From JAXHMM01 sp964528445 (GTDB lineage: Bacteria > Bacteroidota > Rhodothermia > Balneolales > Balneolaceae), in NCBI GenBank assembly GCA_964528445.1, contig CAZGSL010000001.1:1-64000 (forward strand): a stretch of DNA of 64,000 nucleotides. The letters are read 5' to 3'. The position numbers and the translations under genes were made by a program. Shown here piece after piece: positions 17,666 to 25,296 of the stretch (its first letter is position 1; every line of letters starts with the position of its first letter). The notes below the pieces were generated by a model. It did not search any database. It saw nothing but the letters and a program-made list of their open reading frames with translations, and was not told the DNA's origin.

Positions 17666-17721
17666 AGACAGATGCTAAATATACAGGCTCCGGTCATTAA
17701 AAGACAAACATTTCCGCGAAT

Positions 17722-17740
17722 TTCCGGCGGGCGGCCGGAA
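17722..17740. other. Hairpin downstream of the 17784 gene
   Basis: Stem TTCCGG (17722-17727) and CCGGAA (17735-17740), 7-nt loop, in the gap between the tRNA and the minus-strand membrane-protein gene. No T-run, so only a weak candidate terminator. Confidence 0.3.
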
Positions 17741-17783
17741 CCGCGCAGCGCCCTGAAACGCCGGACAGGGCCGGCTCCTGGCT

Positions 17784-18779
17784 CTACTCTTCGGTATCCT
17801 GCTGGTCGAGGTTATCCATCTGGTCGACCTGGTCCAGTTTCAGGTAGGAAAGCAGCTCCTCGCGAAGGTCCTCGCTGATGCGCTCCGGATGCGTGATCTT
17901 GGTATAGAAGATGGTGAAATAGATTACCTTGATGGAGGTCACCGTGCGTTCGAAGAGGTTGTTGAAGAGCTTGCCGACATAGAAGAAGATGACGAAGGGC
18001 ACCGGCGTAATCGTGATCATGAAATCCTCCAGGGGAATCTCGTAGGAAGGAAACCAGGCCGTGCCGAAGTATCCCGCCAGGGCGGCAATAACAAATAACG
18101 TGGTATAGACCGGTACGGTCACCCGCCTGACCACGCGGCCGATGAAGTCGATGCCAAAAACGCCCACCAGGGTTTCAGGTACCTGGTCCTTCAGCTTTTT
18201 CATTTTCTCGATGCCAGGCGTGATATCAAGTTTGTCTACCGCTACCGAGGGCAGCAGGTAATGATTGACCAGGTCCCATACTTCTCTCAAACCCTTGATG
18301 AACAGGTTGATCAGCCAGCTGACGATACCTCCCTCCTTATCATCGCTTTTGCCAAGCTTCAGAAGGGCCATGCCGATGTCCAGCCAGGCCAGCTTCCGTG
18401 TCTGGGATTTCAGCTCCTTGCTTGCCTTGGTCGCGCCCTTGTAGGAGGGGTCGTTGCCGATGATGGTCTGGTACACGGTCCAGCTCATGCGGATCTCCTG
18501 GCGGTTGTTATAGAAGTGCTTGTAAAGAAAGAGCAGTACCGCGAGCACAATCGCCCACATCTCACCCGGAAGCTCGTACCACCATCCCATCACGCCGTAG
18601 AAGAACGCGGTAATCATAACGAAATGATAGATGGCCATTCGCGTCCACGGCGTGACGATGTCCTTGTCACGCCCGATAATGGTGAAGGTGTTTCTAACCA
18701 GTTGTCCCACCGCATTGAGACGGTCCTGGAACGGCAGCGAATCGAGCGACTGGCTGGCTTTGCTGAAATCAAATCCCAT
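17784..18779 (-). CDS. Unknown multi-pass membrane protein
   Basis: 331 residues, no signal peptide. Hydrophobic segments about 47-67, 73-90 and 150-175, then 225-245 and 250-275, suggest four to six membrane helices with a basic cytoplasmic loop around residues 110-135 ('KASKELKSQTRKL'). The C-terminus is a low-complexity acidic tail built of 'LDQVDQMDNLDQQD' units. I do not recognise the family. It is divergent from the dienelactone-hydrolase gene (150-bp gap) and has no operon partner. Codon use looks like the neighbours. Confidence 0.75.
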   Translation of the reverse strand: MGFDFSKASQSLDSLPFQDRLNAVGQLVRNTFTIIGRDKDIVTPWTRMAIYHFVMITAFFYGVMGWWYELPGEMWAIVLAVLLFLYKHFYNNRQEIRMSWTVYQTIIGNDPSYKGATKASKELKSQTRKLAWLDIGMALLKLGKSDDKEGGIVSWLINLFIKGLREVWDLVNHYLLPSVAVDKLDITPGIEKMKKLKDQVPETLVGVFGIDFIGRVVRRVTVPVYTTLFVIAALAGYFGTAWFPSYEIPLEDFMITITPVPFVIFFYVGKLFNNLFERTVTSIKVIYFTIFYTKITHPERISEDLREELLSYLKLDQVDQMDNLDQQDTEE

Positions 18780-18932
18780 ATATACCCCGGATTTTTTTTA
18801 TTAGGTTGCCCTGAAAACGGGTTGTGGACGCTTTGCCCTGGTGCGGGCAAACGGTCACGCCTTGATTTTGGTTTGTTTATTGATGAACCATCCCGTTGTT
18901 TTAAATGCACTTTAAATAATAGGATCGAGACC

Positions 18933-19787
18933 ATGAAATCAATAAATAAGTTGTTTTTAGGATTTGCACTGGTATTGTTCGCAGCCGGCTGCGGTTCGGG
19001 TGAGCAGGATTACGTGGACCGAATGGAAGAGGAGCACGAGGGCGATGAGCCCGTAGCGAACGCTTCCGCCACCTTCCCCCAGCAGCAGCCGGTGGATACG
19101 ATGAGTGTCGATTATGCAACGGTGGACGGTGATGAGATTACCGGTTACCTGGCCCGCCCACAGGAGGCCGAGGGCGATCTGCCCGGCGTCATCGTAATCC
19201 ACGAATGGTGGGGGCTGAACGACAACATACGCATGATGACCCGGCGCCTGGCCGGACAGGGATACGTGGCGCTGGCCGTTGATCTTTACAACGGGAAGGT
19301 GGCCACCTCGCCCGACAGCGCCGGCACGTACGCCCGCCAGGCCGGAAACAACGAGGAGGCGGCCGTCAGCAATCTGGAACAGGCCTACGGGTACCTGACC
19401 GGCGAGCAGAACGCCACGGCAGTGGGAACCATCGGCTGGTGTTTCGGCGGCGGCTGGTCCCTGCAAACCGCCCTGGCAATGCCCCAGCAGGTTGACGCGA
19501 CGGTAATCTATTACGGCAACCTGGTAACCGACGCGGAGCAGCTGGAGCCGCTCGGGATGCCCATTCTCGGTCTTTTCGGGGCGGAGGACGACGGTATTCC
19601 TCCCTCCAGTGCCCGGGCGTTTGAAAGCGCGCTGGACTCCCTGGGCAAGGATGCCTCCATTCATATTTACGAGGGAGCCGACCACGCGTTCGCCAATCCC
19701 TCGGGCGAGAGTTTTAACCAGGAGGCGGCTTCCGACGCGTGGCAGAAGACCGTCGACTTCTTCGAGGAGCACCTGAAAAACCAGTGA
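18933..19787 (+). CDS. Lipoprotein dienelactone hydrolase-family protein
   Basis: 284 residues from the ATG at 18933. Lipoprotein signal with lipobox LFAAGC (Cys20). After a low-complexity linker (20-55) comes an alpha/beta-hydrolase domain: 'GVIVIHEWWGLNDNIRMM' near 85-102 (oxyanion region with the Glu of DLH), nucleophile Cys170 in 'GWCFGGGWS', Asp in 'FGAEDDGIP' and His in 'GADHAF'. So the Cys-Asp-His triad of dienelactone hydrolase is complete. The natural substrate is unknown; extracytoplasmic DLH-like proteins are common in this group. 53 bp upstream of the flavin reductase gene, possibly cotranscribed. Confidence 0.9.
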   Translation: MKSINKLFLGFALVLFAAGCGSGEQDYVDRMEEEHEGDEPVANASATFPQQQPVDTMSVDYATVDGDEITGYLARPQEAEGDLPGVIVIHEWWGLNDNIRMMTRRLAGQGYVALAVDLYNGKVATSPDSAGTYARQAGNNEEAAVSNLEQAYGYLTGEQNATAVGTIGWCFGGGWSLQTALAMPQQVDATVIYYGNLVTDAEQLEPLGMPILGLFGAEDDGIPPSSARAFESALDSLGKDASIHIYEGADHAFANPSGESFNQEAASDAWQKTVDFFEEHLKNQ

Positions 19788-19840
19788 CGCCGAATCGGAT
19801 AAACCGAGGGAATTAAAAGCAAAAACAGAAAGATTGGTTT

Positions 19841-20506
19841 ATGGCATATTCGGTTAGAATAAAGGATATCAAGCAGATTACCCACGATGTCAAGCAGTTT
19901 ACCTTTGAAAAGCCGGAGGGCTACGAGTTCGAACCCGGCCAGGCTACAGAGGTCTCCCTGGACAAGGAGGGATGGAGGGACAAGAAGCGTCCCTTTACCT
20001 TCACCTCCCTGAACGAGGATCCCGATCTGCAGTTCACCATCAAGATCTATCCCGATCACAACGGGGTAACCGAACAGATCGGACAGCTGGTGGAAGACGA
20101 CGCCTTCCTGATCGACGATCCGTGGGGAACCATTCAATACACCGGGCCGGGCGTGTTTCTTGCAGGCGGCGCGGGGGTGACGCCCTTTATCGCCATCTTT
20201 CGCGATCTCCGCGAAAAGGGTGAGCTGGAGGGAAACAGGCTCATTTTCTCCAACAAAACCGAGCGGGACATCATCCTGCGCGGGGAGTTCCAGGAGATGC
20301 TGGGCGACGATTTTATAAACGTGATCACCGAGGAGTCCACCGACCGCTACGTTGAGGGATTCATCGACCAGGAGTTCCTGGCTGATCGGATAGACGACTT
20401 TGACCAGCCGTTTTACGTGTGCGGACCTCCCGCTTTCAACGACGCCATGCTGGGTTACCTCAAGGATCTCGGCGCCGATCCCGACGGGCTGGTTTTCGAG
20501 GAGTAG
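19841..20506 (+). CDS. FAD/NAD(P)-binding oxidoreductase (ferredoxin-reductase-like)
   Basis: 221 residues. N-terminal FAD-binding barrel with 'RPFTFTS' near 50-56 (the R-x-Y/F-S/T flavin motif), then an NAD(P) domain with 'GVFLAGGAGVTPFIAIFRDL' near 103-122 and 'FYVCGPPAFNDAMLGYL' near 188-204. No iron-sulfur domain is attached, so it would pass electrons to or from a separate partner. Close in form to flavodoxin/ferredoxin reductases and to stand-alone modules of phenol hydroxylase reductases. Follows the DLH gene at 53 bp. Confident about the fold, not the partner. Confidence 0.88.
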   Translation: MAYSVRIKDIKQITHDVKQFTFEKPEGYEFEPGQATEVSLDKEGWRDKKRPFTFTSLNEDPDLQFTIKIYPDHNGVTEQIGQLVEDDAFLIDDPWGTIQYTGPGVFLAGGAGVTPFIAIFRDLREKGELEGNRLIFSNKTERDIILRGEFQEMLGDDFINVITEESTDRYVEGFIDQEFLADRIDDFDQPFYVCGPPAFNDAMLGYLKDLGADPDGLVFEE

Positions 20507-20521
20507 GAACCGGCGCGCCAC

Positions 20522-20552
20522 TTTGCATTCCGGCCATGGATTGATAGCTTTG
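20522..20552 (+). promoter_or_regulatory. Bacteroidota-type promoter TTTG-N19-TAGCTTTG
   Basis: TTTG at 20522-20525 and TAGCTTTG at 20545-20552 are separated by exactly 19 nt, an exact match to the Bacteroidota consensus TTTG-N19-TAnnTTTG. Transcription should start near 20559, about 45 nt before the ATG of the 20605 gene. Confidence 0.75.
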
Positions 20553-20604
20553 CGTACTTTGTTTAAAAAGTCGAATTGAAAAGGGAAACCAGGAATTACA
20601 GCTT

Positions 20605-21003
20605 ATGAAACTAGTCGACCCGTCCGGTAACGAAGTCACAAGCAAGGAGAACCAGGACGCCAAGGAGCTTGAAAAGCAGCTCTCCAAAAAGCTGGAGAGC
20701 ATGCTGGAGCCCATCATGAACAAGATCAAGCTGAGCGGCGCGCAGGTTCCCCAGGAGCAGCTGATGCAGCTCAGTTCCGCCGCTCACCAGATGCTCTTCA
20801 ACCGCATGCTCTACAATCTGATGATCAAGGTGGGCGTGGAGAGCGTTGACGACCTGCTTACGGAAGACGATCTGGAGGAGCTGAAAACGAAGCTCAGCAA
20901 CCAGGTGAAAATGGTGGACAGCGAAGAGATGCAGGAGCAGATGCGCAAGCAGCAGGGTCCGGGACCCAAAGGACCACAGGGCCCCCAGGGCGACAACAGC
21001 TAG
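20605..21003 (+). CDS. Hypothetical helical protein with Gly-Pro tail
   Basis: 132 residues, cytoplasmic, almost entirely helical (Gln, Glu, Leu, Met, Lys rich), with heptad-like stretches at about 20-50 ('LEKQLSKKLESML') and 85-115. The end is a short collagen-like 'GPGPKGPQGPQG' tail. No family recognised. It has its own exact Bacteroidota promoter (20522-20552) and converges on queA. The size and helicity suggest a small oligomerising or adaptor protein, but that is only a guess. Confidence 0.75.
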   Translation: MKLVDPSGNEVTSKENQDAKELEKQLSKKLESMLEPIMNKIKLSGAQVPQEQLMQLSSAAHQMLFNRMLYNLMIKVGVESVDDLLTEDDLEELKTKLSNQVKMVDSEEMQEQMRKQQGPGPKGPQGPQGDNS

Positions 21004-21030
21004 CCTGCGTCTCCCCGGCTACCGCCGGTT

Positions 21031-22041
21031 CTATCGTATGAGCATCGCGTCCCCGAAAGAGTAGAAGCGATACCGCTCTTCTATGGCATGCCGGTAGATT
21101 CGGTGCATCTCTTCCATGCCGGTCATGGCCGCCACGAGCATCAGAAGTGTGCTTTTCGGCAGGTGAAAATTGGTGATCAGCGAATCCGCCCCGCGAAACC
21201 GGTAGCCCGGCCGGATAAAAAGGTCCGTCTCCCCCCGACAGGCTTCAAACTCCCGCTCTTCTCCCGTTTCGGCCTCCAGTACACGAAGCGAGGTGGTGCC
21301 CACCGCGGTAATATGGGAGGCGCGGTTCAAGGTATGCGCCGTCCGGCCGTCTATTTCGTACCGCTCGCTGTGCATGGTATGCTCTTCGATGGTATCGGAC
21401 TTGACCGGCGCGAAGGTGCCCATTCCCACATGCAGCGTGACTTCGGTCCACTCCAGGCCCGATGAGCGAAGTTCCTCAATGAGCTGGCTGGTGAAATGTA
21501 GCCCCGCCGTAGGAGCAGCTTTGCTCGCGCCGGATTCCCGGACGCTCGCGTAGACGGTCTGGTACTTTTCCGAGAGGCTTTCGTCCTGTTCGATGTACGG
21601 GGGGAACGGGGTATGGCGGTGGGATTCGTAAACGGGGCTGTCGAGGCCGGGCGAAAACCGGAGCGTACGAATACCCTCTTCGTCCACCGAGAGCACCTCC
21701 ACGGAAATATCGGAGGTCAGCCTGACCGTTTTGCCCTCCCGGAATTTGCGGCCGGGACGTATAAGCGCCCTTCCCCGGTTTTTGCCGGAACGCTCGAGTA
21801 CGAAGACTTCGGTGCTGCCGTCGTCGAACAGCAGGCGGCACTTCTCTACCCGGCTGTTGTTGGCCACCAGGGTGGTCTGAGGATGCAGATAGTTGCCGAT
21901 GTTGTAGAAGCGGTCGTCCCTTATGCTCCGGTCGTCCCGGTCGTATACCAGCAGCCGTGCGTGATCCCGCGGATCCGCCGGTTTCTGGGCGATCAATTCC
22001 TCGGGGAGCTCGTAATCAAAATCGGAGAGCGAATGCGCCAT
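21031..22041 (-). CDS. queA: S-adenosylmethionine:tRNA ribosyltransferase-isomerase
   Basis: 336 residues. Begins 'LSDFDYELPEELIAQKPADPRDHARLLV', the signature opening of QueA, with 'ASKAAPTAGLHFT' near 173-185, 'LHVGMGTFAPV' near 203-213, 'HSERYEI' and 'TNFHLPKSTLLMLVAA' near 290-305. The enzyme transfers the ribosyl part of AdoMet to preQ1 in tRNA to make epoxyqueuosine at wobble position 34. Length is slightly short of E. coli QueA (356). Lies 51 bp downstream of dinB on the same strand. No preQ1 riboswitch seen upstream. Confidence 0.97.
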   Translation of the reverse strand: MAHSLSDFDYELPEELIAQKPADPRDHARLLVYDRDDRSIRDDRFYNIGNYLHPQTTLVANNSRVEKCRLLFDDGSTEVFVLERSGKNRGRALIRPGRKFREGKTVRLTSDISVEVLSVDEEGIRTLRFSPGLDSPVYESHRHTPFPPYIEQDESLSEKYQTVYASVRESGASKAAPTAGLHFTSQLIEELRSSGLEWTEVTLHVGMGTFAPVKSDTIEEHTMHSERYEIDGRTAHTLNRASHITAVGTTSLRVLEAETGEEREFEACRGETDLFIRPGYRFRGADSLITNFHLPKSTLLMLVAAMTGMEEMHRIYRHAIEERYRFYSFGDAMLIR

Positions 22042-22092
22042 GACGGATGTAAGATCGGGGATATTCCGTTAAGTGTGAAGTCCCCGGTACCG

Positions 22093-23181
22093 TTACTTTT
22101 CGCCGAAGGGAAGCACCAGCTGCTCGAAGCGTCCCTCCTTTCCCAGGTTCAGGCTGGAGAGGGTAATGCCCAGCAGCCGAACCTTTCTGCGGCCGACTTC
22201 CGTTTCGTTCAGAAGGTCGATGGCGGTATCGGCGATGTCGGAAGGTTCGTCCAGGTAATGGCTGTAGGTGGTGCTTCGTGTAATCGTCTCGAAATCCGCG
22301 TACCGCACCTTAAGGGTGACCGTCTTGCCGGCCGCCCCCTTCCTTTTCATGGTTTTGGAGACCTTTCCGGAGAGCTCTCTGAGAAAATCGCGAATCCATT
22401 CAAGGTCGTCCACGTCGCGGGAAAACGTTCGCTCTTTGCCGATGGACTTCCGGATGCGTTGCGGCTTGACTTCCCTCGGGTCGATCCCCCTGACGATCTG
22501 GTAGTAGAAGCGTCCGGATTTGCCGAAGTGATTGACCAGTTCCAGCTCCGACAGCGCTTTCAGCTCTTTTCCCTTGTGGATACCGAGCGATTTCATCCGG
22601 GATTCAGTCGCGTCGCCTATGCCGTGAAAAGCCCCGATCTCCAGTTCCTCCAGGAAAGATTCCGCCTCCTCGGGCAGGATGACGGCGAGTCCGTCGGGTT
22701 TGTCGAGATCAGAGGCCATCTTGGCCAGGAACTTGTTGTAGGAGACGCCCGCCGAAGCCGTCAGGGCTGTCTCTTCTTTAATCTGTTTCCTTAATTTGCG
22801 AGCGATCAGCGTGGCCGAGGGGAGATTTATGTGATTCCGGGTGACGTCCAGGTAGGCCTCGTCCAGGGAGAGCGGTTCCACAACGTCGGTGTAGCGGTGA
22901 AAAATCTCCCGGATCTGACGGGAGACCTCGCGATACACATCGAACCGCGGTTCTACGAAGATGGCATGGGGACAACGTTGAAGGGCGCGGGAGGAAGGCA
23001 TGGCGGAGTGTACGCCGAATTTGCGGACCTCGTAACTGGCGGCGGCCACCACGCCCCGTCCCTCGGGAGATCCCCCGACGATCAGCGGTTTGCCCCGGTA
23101 TTCAGGAAAGTCCCTCTGCTCGACCGAGGCATAGAAGGCGTCCATATCGATGTGAATAATTTTTCGACGTTCTTCGGTCAT
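22093..23181 (-). CDS. dinB: DNA polymerase IV (Y family)
   Basis: 362 residues. 'IIHIDMDAFYASVEQRD' near 8-24 (first catalytic Asp pair), 'YRGKPLIVGG', 'PLSLDEAYLDVT' near 102-113 (SLDE catalytic acidic residues), helix-hairpin-helix 'FHGIGDATESRMKSLGI' near 190, little-finger domain to the end. The C-terminal QLVLPF (354-359) is a good beta-clamp-binding hexapeptide; the clamp gene dnaN is also in this window. The polymerase performs error-prone translesion synthesis. Divergent from the 23.3-kb membrane protein. I see no clear SOS box upstream. Confidence 0.96.
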   Translation of the reverse strand: MTEERRKIIHIDMDAFYASVEQRDFPEYRGKPLIVGGSPEGRGVVAAASYEVRKFGVHSAMPSSRALQRCPHAIFVEPRFDVYREVSRQIREIFHRYTDVVEPLSLDEAYLDVTRNHINLPSATLIARKLRKQIKEETALTASAGVSYNKFLAKMASDLDKPDGLAVILPEEAESFLEELEIGAFHGIGDATESRMKSLGIHKGKELKALSELELVNHFGKSGRFYYQIVRGIDPREVKPQRIRKSIGKERTFSRDVDDLEWIRDFLRELSGKVSKTMKRKGAAGKTVTLKVRYADFETITRSTTYSHYLDEPSDIADTAIDLLNETEVGRRKVRLLGITLSSLNLGKEGRFEQLVLPFGEK

Positions 23182-23325
23182 CGCCCTGGTCGGTTGGTCT
23201 CCTCCCGTTTTATGTCCTCACCCGAAAGGAGGGAATTCGCCGGTGGCTGCCTGCGGGGAATCGGCATTCCCAACTTTCCATGCTTCTTGCTATTTTCCGG
23301 ATGACATTGAATTGAAATATAAAGA

Positions 23326-23604
23326 ATGCAGATCATGTATGAACTGGACGGTACGACTATTTTCTGGCTGATTGCACTGGGAATGCTGGTAGGGGGAATT
23401 GCCAAGCTGGCCCTGGGCAACAGGGGGGTGGGTTTTGTCGCGAATGTAATTTGGGGAGCCGCCGGATCACTGATTGTTGGCGGGATTGGGGTTGCCCTGC
23501 AGCTTCCCGGTTCCCTCCTGCTCGCCTTTCTGGGTAGCCTCTCCATACTTTTCCTGACCAATATCTTTTACCTTCAGGAGGACGAACACGCACATGAGGC
23601 TTAG
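23326..23604 (+). CDS. Small membrane protein, GlsB/YeaQ/YmgE-like
   Basis: 92 residues, or 89 if it starts at 23335. Three hydrophobic helices and a Gly-rich first half ('GMLVGGIAKLALGNRGVGFVANVIWGAAGSLIVGGIG') that fits the transglycosylase-associated GlsB/YeaQ family of small stress-linked membrane proteins. The charged tail is 'QEDEHAHEA'. Divergent from dinB. Two interleaved complementary segments that could form a pseudoknot lie directly after its stop codon (23605-23647). Confidence 0.7.
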   Translation: MQIMYELDGTTIFWLIALGMLVGGIAKLALGNRGVGFVANVIWGAAGSLIVGGIGVALQLPGSLLLAFLGSLSILFLTNIFYLQEDEHAHEA

Positions 23605-23647
23605 GCACGGGAGAGATGCCCGCCCCCATCCGTGCTCGCTGGCATCT
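23605..23647 (+). other. Possible H-type pseudoknot in the 3' UTR
   Basis: GCACGG (23605-23610) pairs with CCGTGC (23630-23635), and AGATGCC (23614-23620), lying in that loop, pairs with GGCATCT (23641-23647). Loops of 3, 9 and 5 nt fit an H-type pseudoknot; alternatively the two stems are mutually exclusive. Confidence 0.4.
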
Positions 23648-23651
23648 TATT

Positions 23652-23670
23652 CCTAATTTTTTAAATTAGG
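23652..23670. terminator. AT-rich hairpin after the GlsB-like gene
   Basis: CCTAATTTTTTAAATTAGG forms an 8-bp stem with a TTT loop. It follows the pseudoknot-like sequence. It lacks a T-run after the stem, so termination is uncertain. Confidence 0.4.
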
Positions 23671-23813
23671 GCCAGGGATAGTGATGAGCTGTATGCCAGG
23701 CGCTCCCGGCCCGTGACAGCGGGGCGGGCGGCCTGGTTTTTTTCATGCCCGTAACATTTGTCTCCTCTCCTCGTGCAAGAATCCGAATCGAAGGTTTCAT
23801 TCTTCCCCTTATC

Positions 23814-24575
23814 ATGCCTGACGGCCCATCCTCCAAACGGCTCTCCTTTGAGGAGCTCAGGGAACTGAATGCGGAGCTGGACCGGCAGGCCCGCCAACTC
23901 TCGTCCGACGTGGGATCGCCGCCGCAGGAGGGCCCGGGCAGATTTCGCCTGAGGAGCATGCTCGGCAGATTGCTGCTGTTTGCCGCAGCCATGCTCCTCC
24001 CGTTCCTGGTCCTGGTGCGCACCTCCGTTTTTGTCTACAGCGAATATGCCGTCGGCGGATGGCTGGCCCTGGCGATCGGCGCGGCGGGAACCCTGCTGCT
24101 GTTGATGGGGTACCTGGTTTACGCCTCGCTTCGGTTTCGGAGCTGGAAGTGGCTGAATAAATACGCCCAGCGGGGCGTTCTCCTGCTGGTAATCGCCTAC
24201 TGCGGCTACTCTCTTCTGTACATCTCCAATCTCAATACCAAGAGCGAAGGGGTGCGAACCTATTACCGTTCCCTGCATCCGGTCATGAGGGTGGCCGTTA
24301 CCACCGCTTCGCTTGCCGGCACCGATCTGGTTGTAACGGACATCCGGCGCAGCGAGAAGGATTACCGGGAGATGGATCTTCCCGCGAGGAGCCGGTCCAT
24401 GCACTACGTCCAGGACACCGGCTATGTTCATGCGGTGGACCTGCGGACCCTGGGACGGGCGGAATGGAAGAACATGGGACTGCAATGGCTGTTCGAGATA
24501 CTTGGTTTCGAAACCCTCCGGCATACGGGTACGGCCGACCATCTGCACGTTTATCTTCCGTTGAATGATTCCTAA
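23814..24575 (+). CDS. Membrane protein with M15-peptidase-like C-terminal domain
   Basis: 253 residues from the ATG at 23814. A charged N-terminus (SKRLSFEELRELNAELDRQAR), three hydrophobic segments (about 47-70, 80-105, 120-137), then a soluble domain of about 110 residues. That domain resembles D-Ala-D-Ala carboxypeptidase-type (M15) proteins: 'LHPVMRVA', 'VVTDIRRSEKDY', Ser-Met-His (His197), 'HAVDL' (Asp209) and a closing 'ADHLHVYLP' (His243, His245). The His-to-Asp spacing is 12 rather than the usual 6-7, so metal binding is uncertain. No function assigned; a cell-wall or periplasmic peptidase is one possibility, a degenerate relative another. Confidence 0.7.
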   Translation: MPDGPSSKRLSFEELRELNAELDRQARQLSSDVGSPPQEGPGRFRLRSMLGRLLLFAAAMLLPFLVLVRTSVFVYSEYAVGGWLALAIGAAGTLLLLMGYLVYASLRFRSWKWLNKYAQRGVLLLVIAYCGYSLLYISNLNTKSEGVRTYYRSLHPVMRVAVTTASLAGTDLVVTDIRRSEKDYREMDLPARSRSMHYVQDTGYVHAVDLRTLGRAEWKNMGLQWLFEILGFETLRHTGTADHLHVYLPLNDS

Positions 24576-24665
24576 AACTACCTTAGCTTCAACTTCGCTT
24601 AAACAACTCTTGACGGCCTCGCGCCGTACAACGGCTTATAACATATTGCAAAGCGGGAACCACGC

Positions 24666-25184
24666 ATGGCGAACAAGTCACTCTACTCTATCTGGCTCCG
24701 CCCCTTCGGCGACATCGCGTTCAGCCTGGAGCAGCGCATTAAAAAACTGAGCGAGGAGTACGGCACCCCCTCCTTCAAGCCGCACGTCACCCTTCTGGGG
24801 AGCATCGACAAGGGGGAAACCGAGCTGGTTCAGCTTACCGAAACCCTGGCTTCCTCCCTGTCACCCTTTGAAATAGTGTTGACCAAGGCGGGGTATTCCG
24901 ACCGCTTCTACCAGTCTCTTTATGTAAACGTGGAACCGAGCGACGAACTGATATCTGCCCGCAGGAGGGCCGAAAAACTGTTCGGATACGATGCCGCGGA
25001 GCCCTATCACCCGCATCTCAGTTTGCTGTACGGCGACCTGGACAAAAAGACGAAGGAGCGAATACTGAATGTGATGGGCCGTGAGTTTCACCTTCGCTTC
25101 CGGATTCACAGTCTCCTTTTGATCCGGACGGACGGGCTGCCCTCCGAGTGGAAGCATATTCACTCGGCGGAATTTGAGAACTGA
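24666..25184 (+). CDS. 2H-phosphoesterase, cyclic phosphodiesterase-like
   Basis: 172 residues. The two catalytic His-x-Thr/Ser motifs are visible as 'KPHVTLLG' (His40) and 'HPHLSLLYG' (near residue 117), the signature of the 2H superfamily that includes 2'-5' RNA ligase and plant/yeast cyclic phosphodiesterase. Size and the 'YSIWLRP' opening suit the CPDase branch, which opens cyclic nucleotide or ADP-ribose 1'',2''-cyclic phosphates. The true substrate in bacteria is generally unknown. Follows the M15-like gene by 90 bp; start ATG 24666. Confidence 0.85.
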   Translation: MANKSLYSIWLRPFGDIAFSLEQRIKKLSEEYGTPSFKPHVTLLGSIDKGETELVQLTETLASSLSPFEIVLTKAGYSDRFYQSLYVNVEPSDELISARRRAEKLFGYDAAEPYHPHLSLLYGDLDKKTKERILNVMGREFHLRFRIHSLLLIRTDGLPSEWKHIHSAEFEN

Positions 25185-25296
25185 TGCTGAGGGGGTTCCT
25201 TCATTGTTTGTTGACACTCTCCCAGAATATTGCGATAGTTTCTAGGCGCCAACTTCCCGGCCTCAGGCCGTTTGAAACTCTCATCTAACTGTTTTC

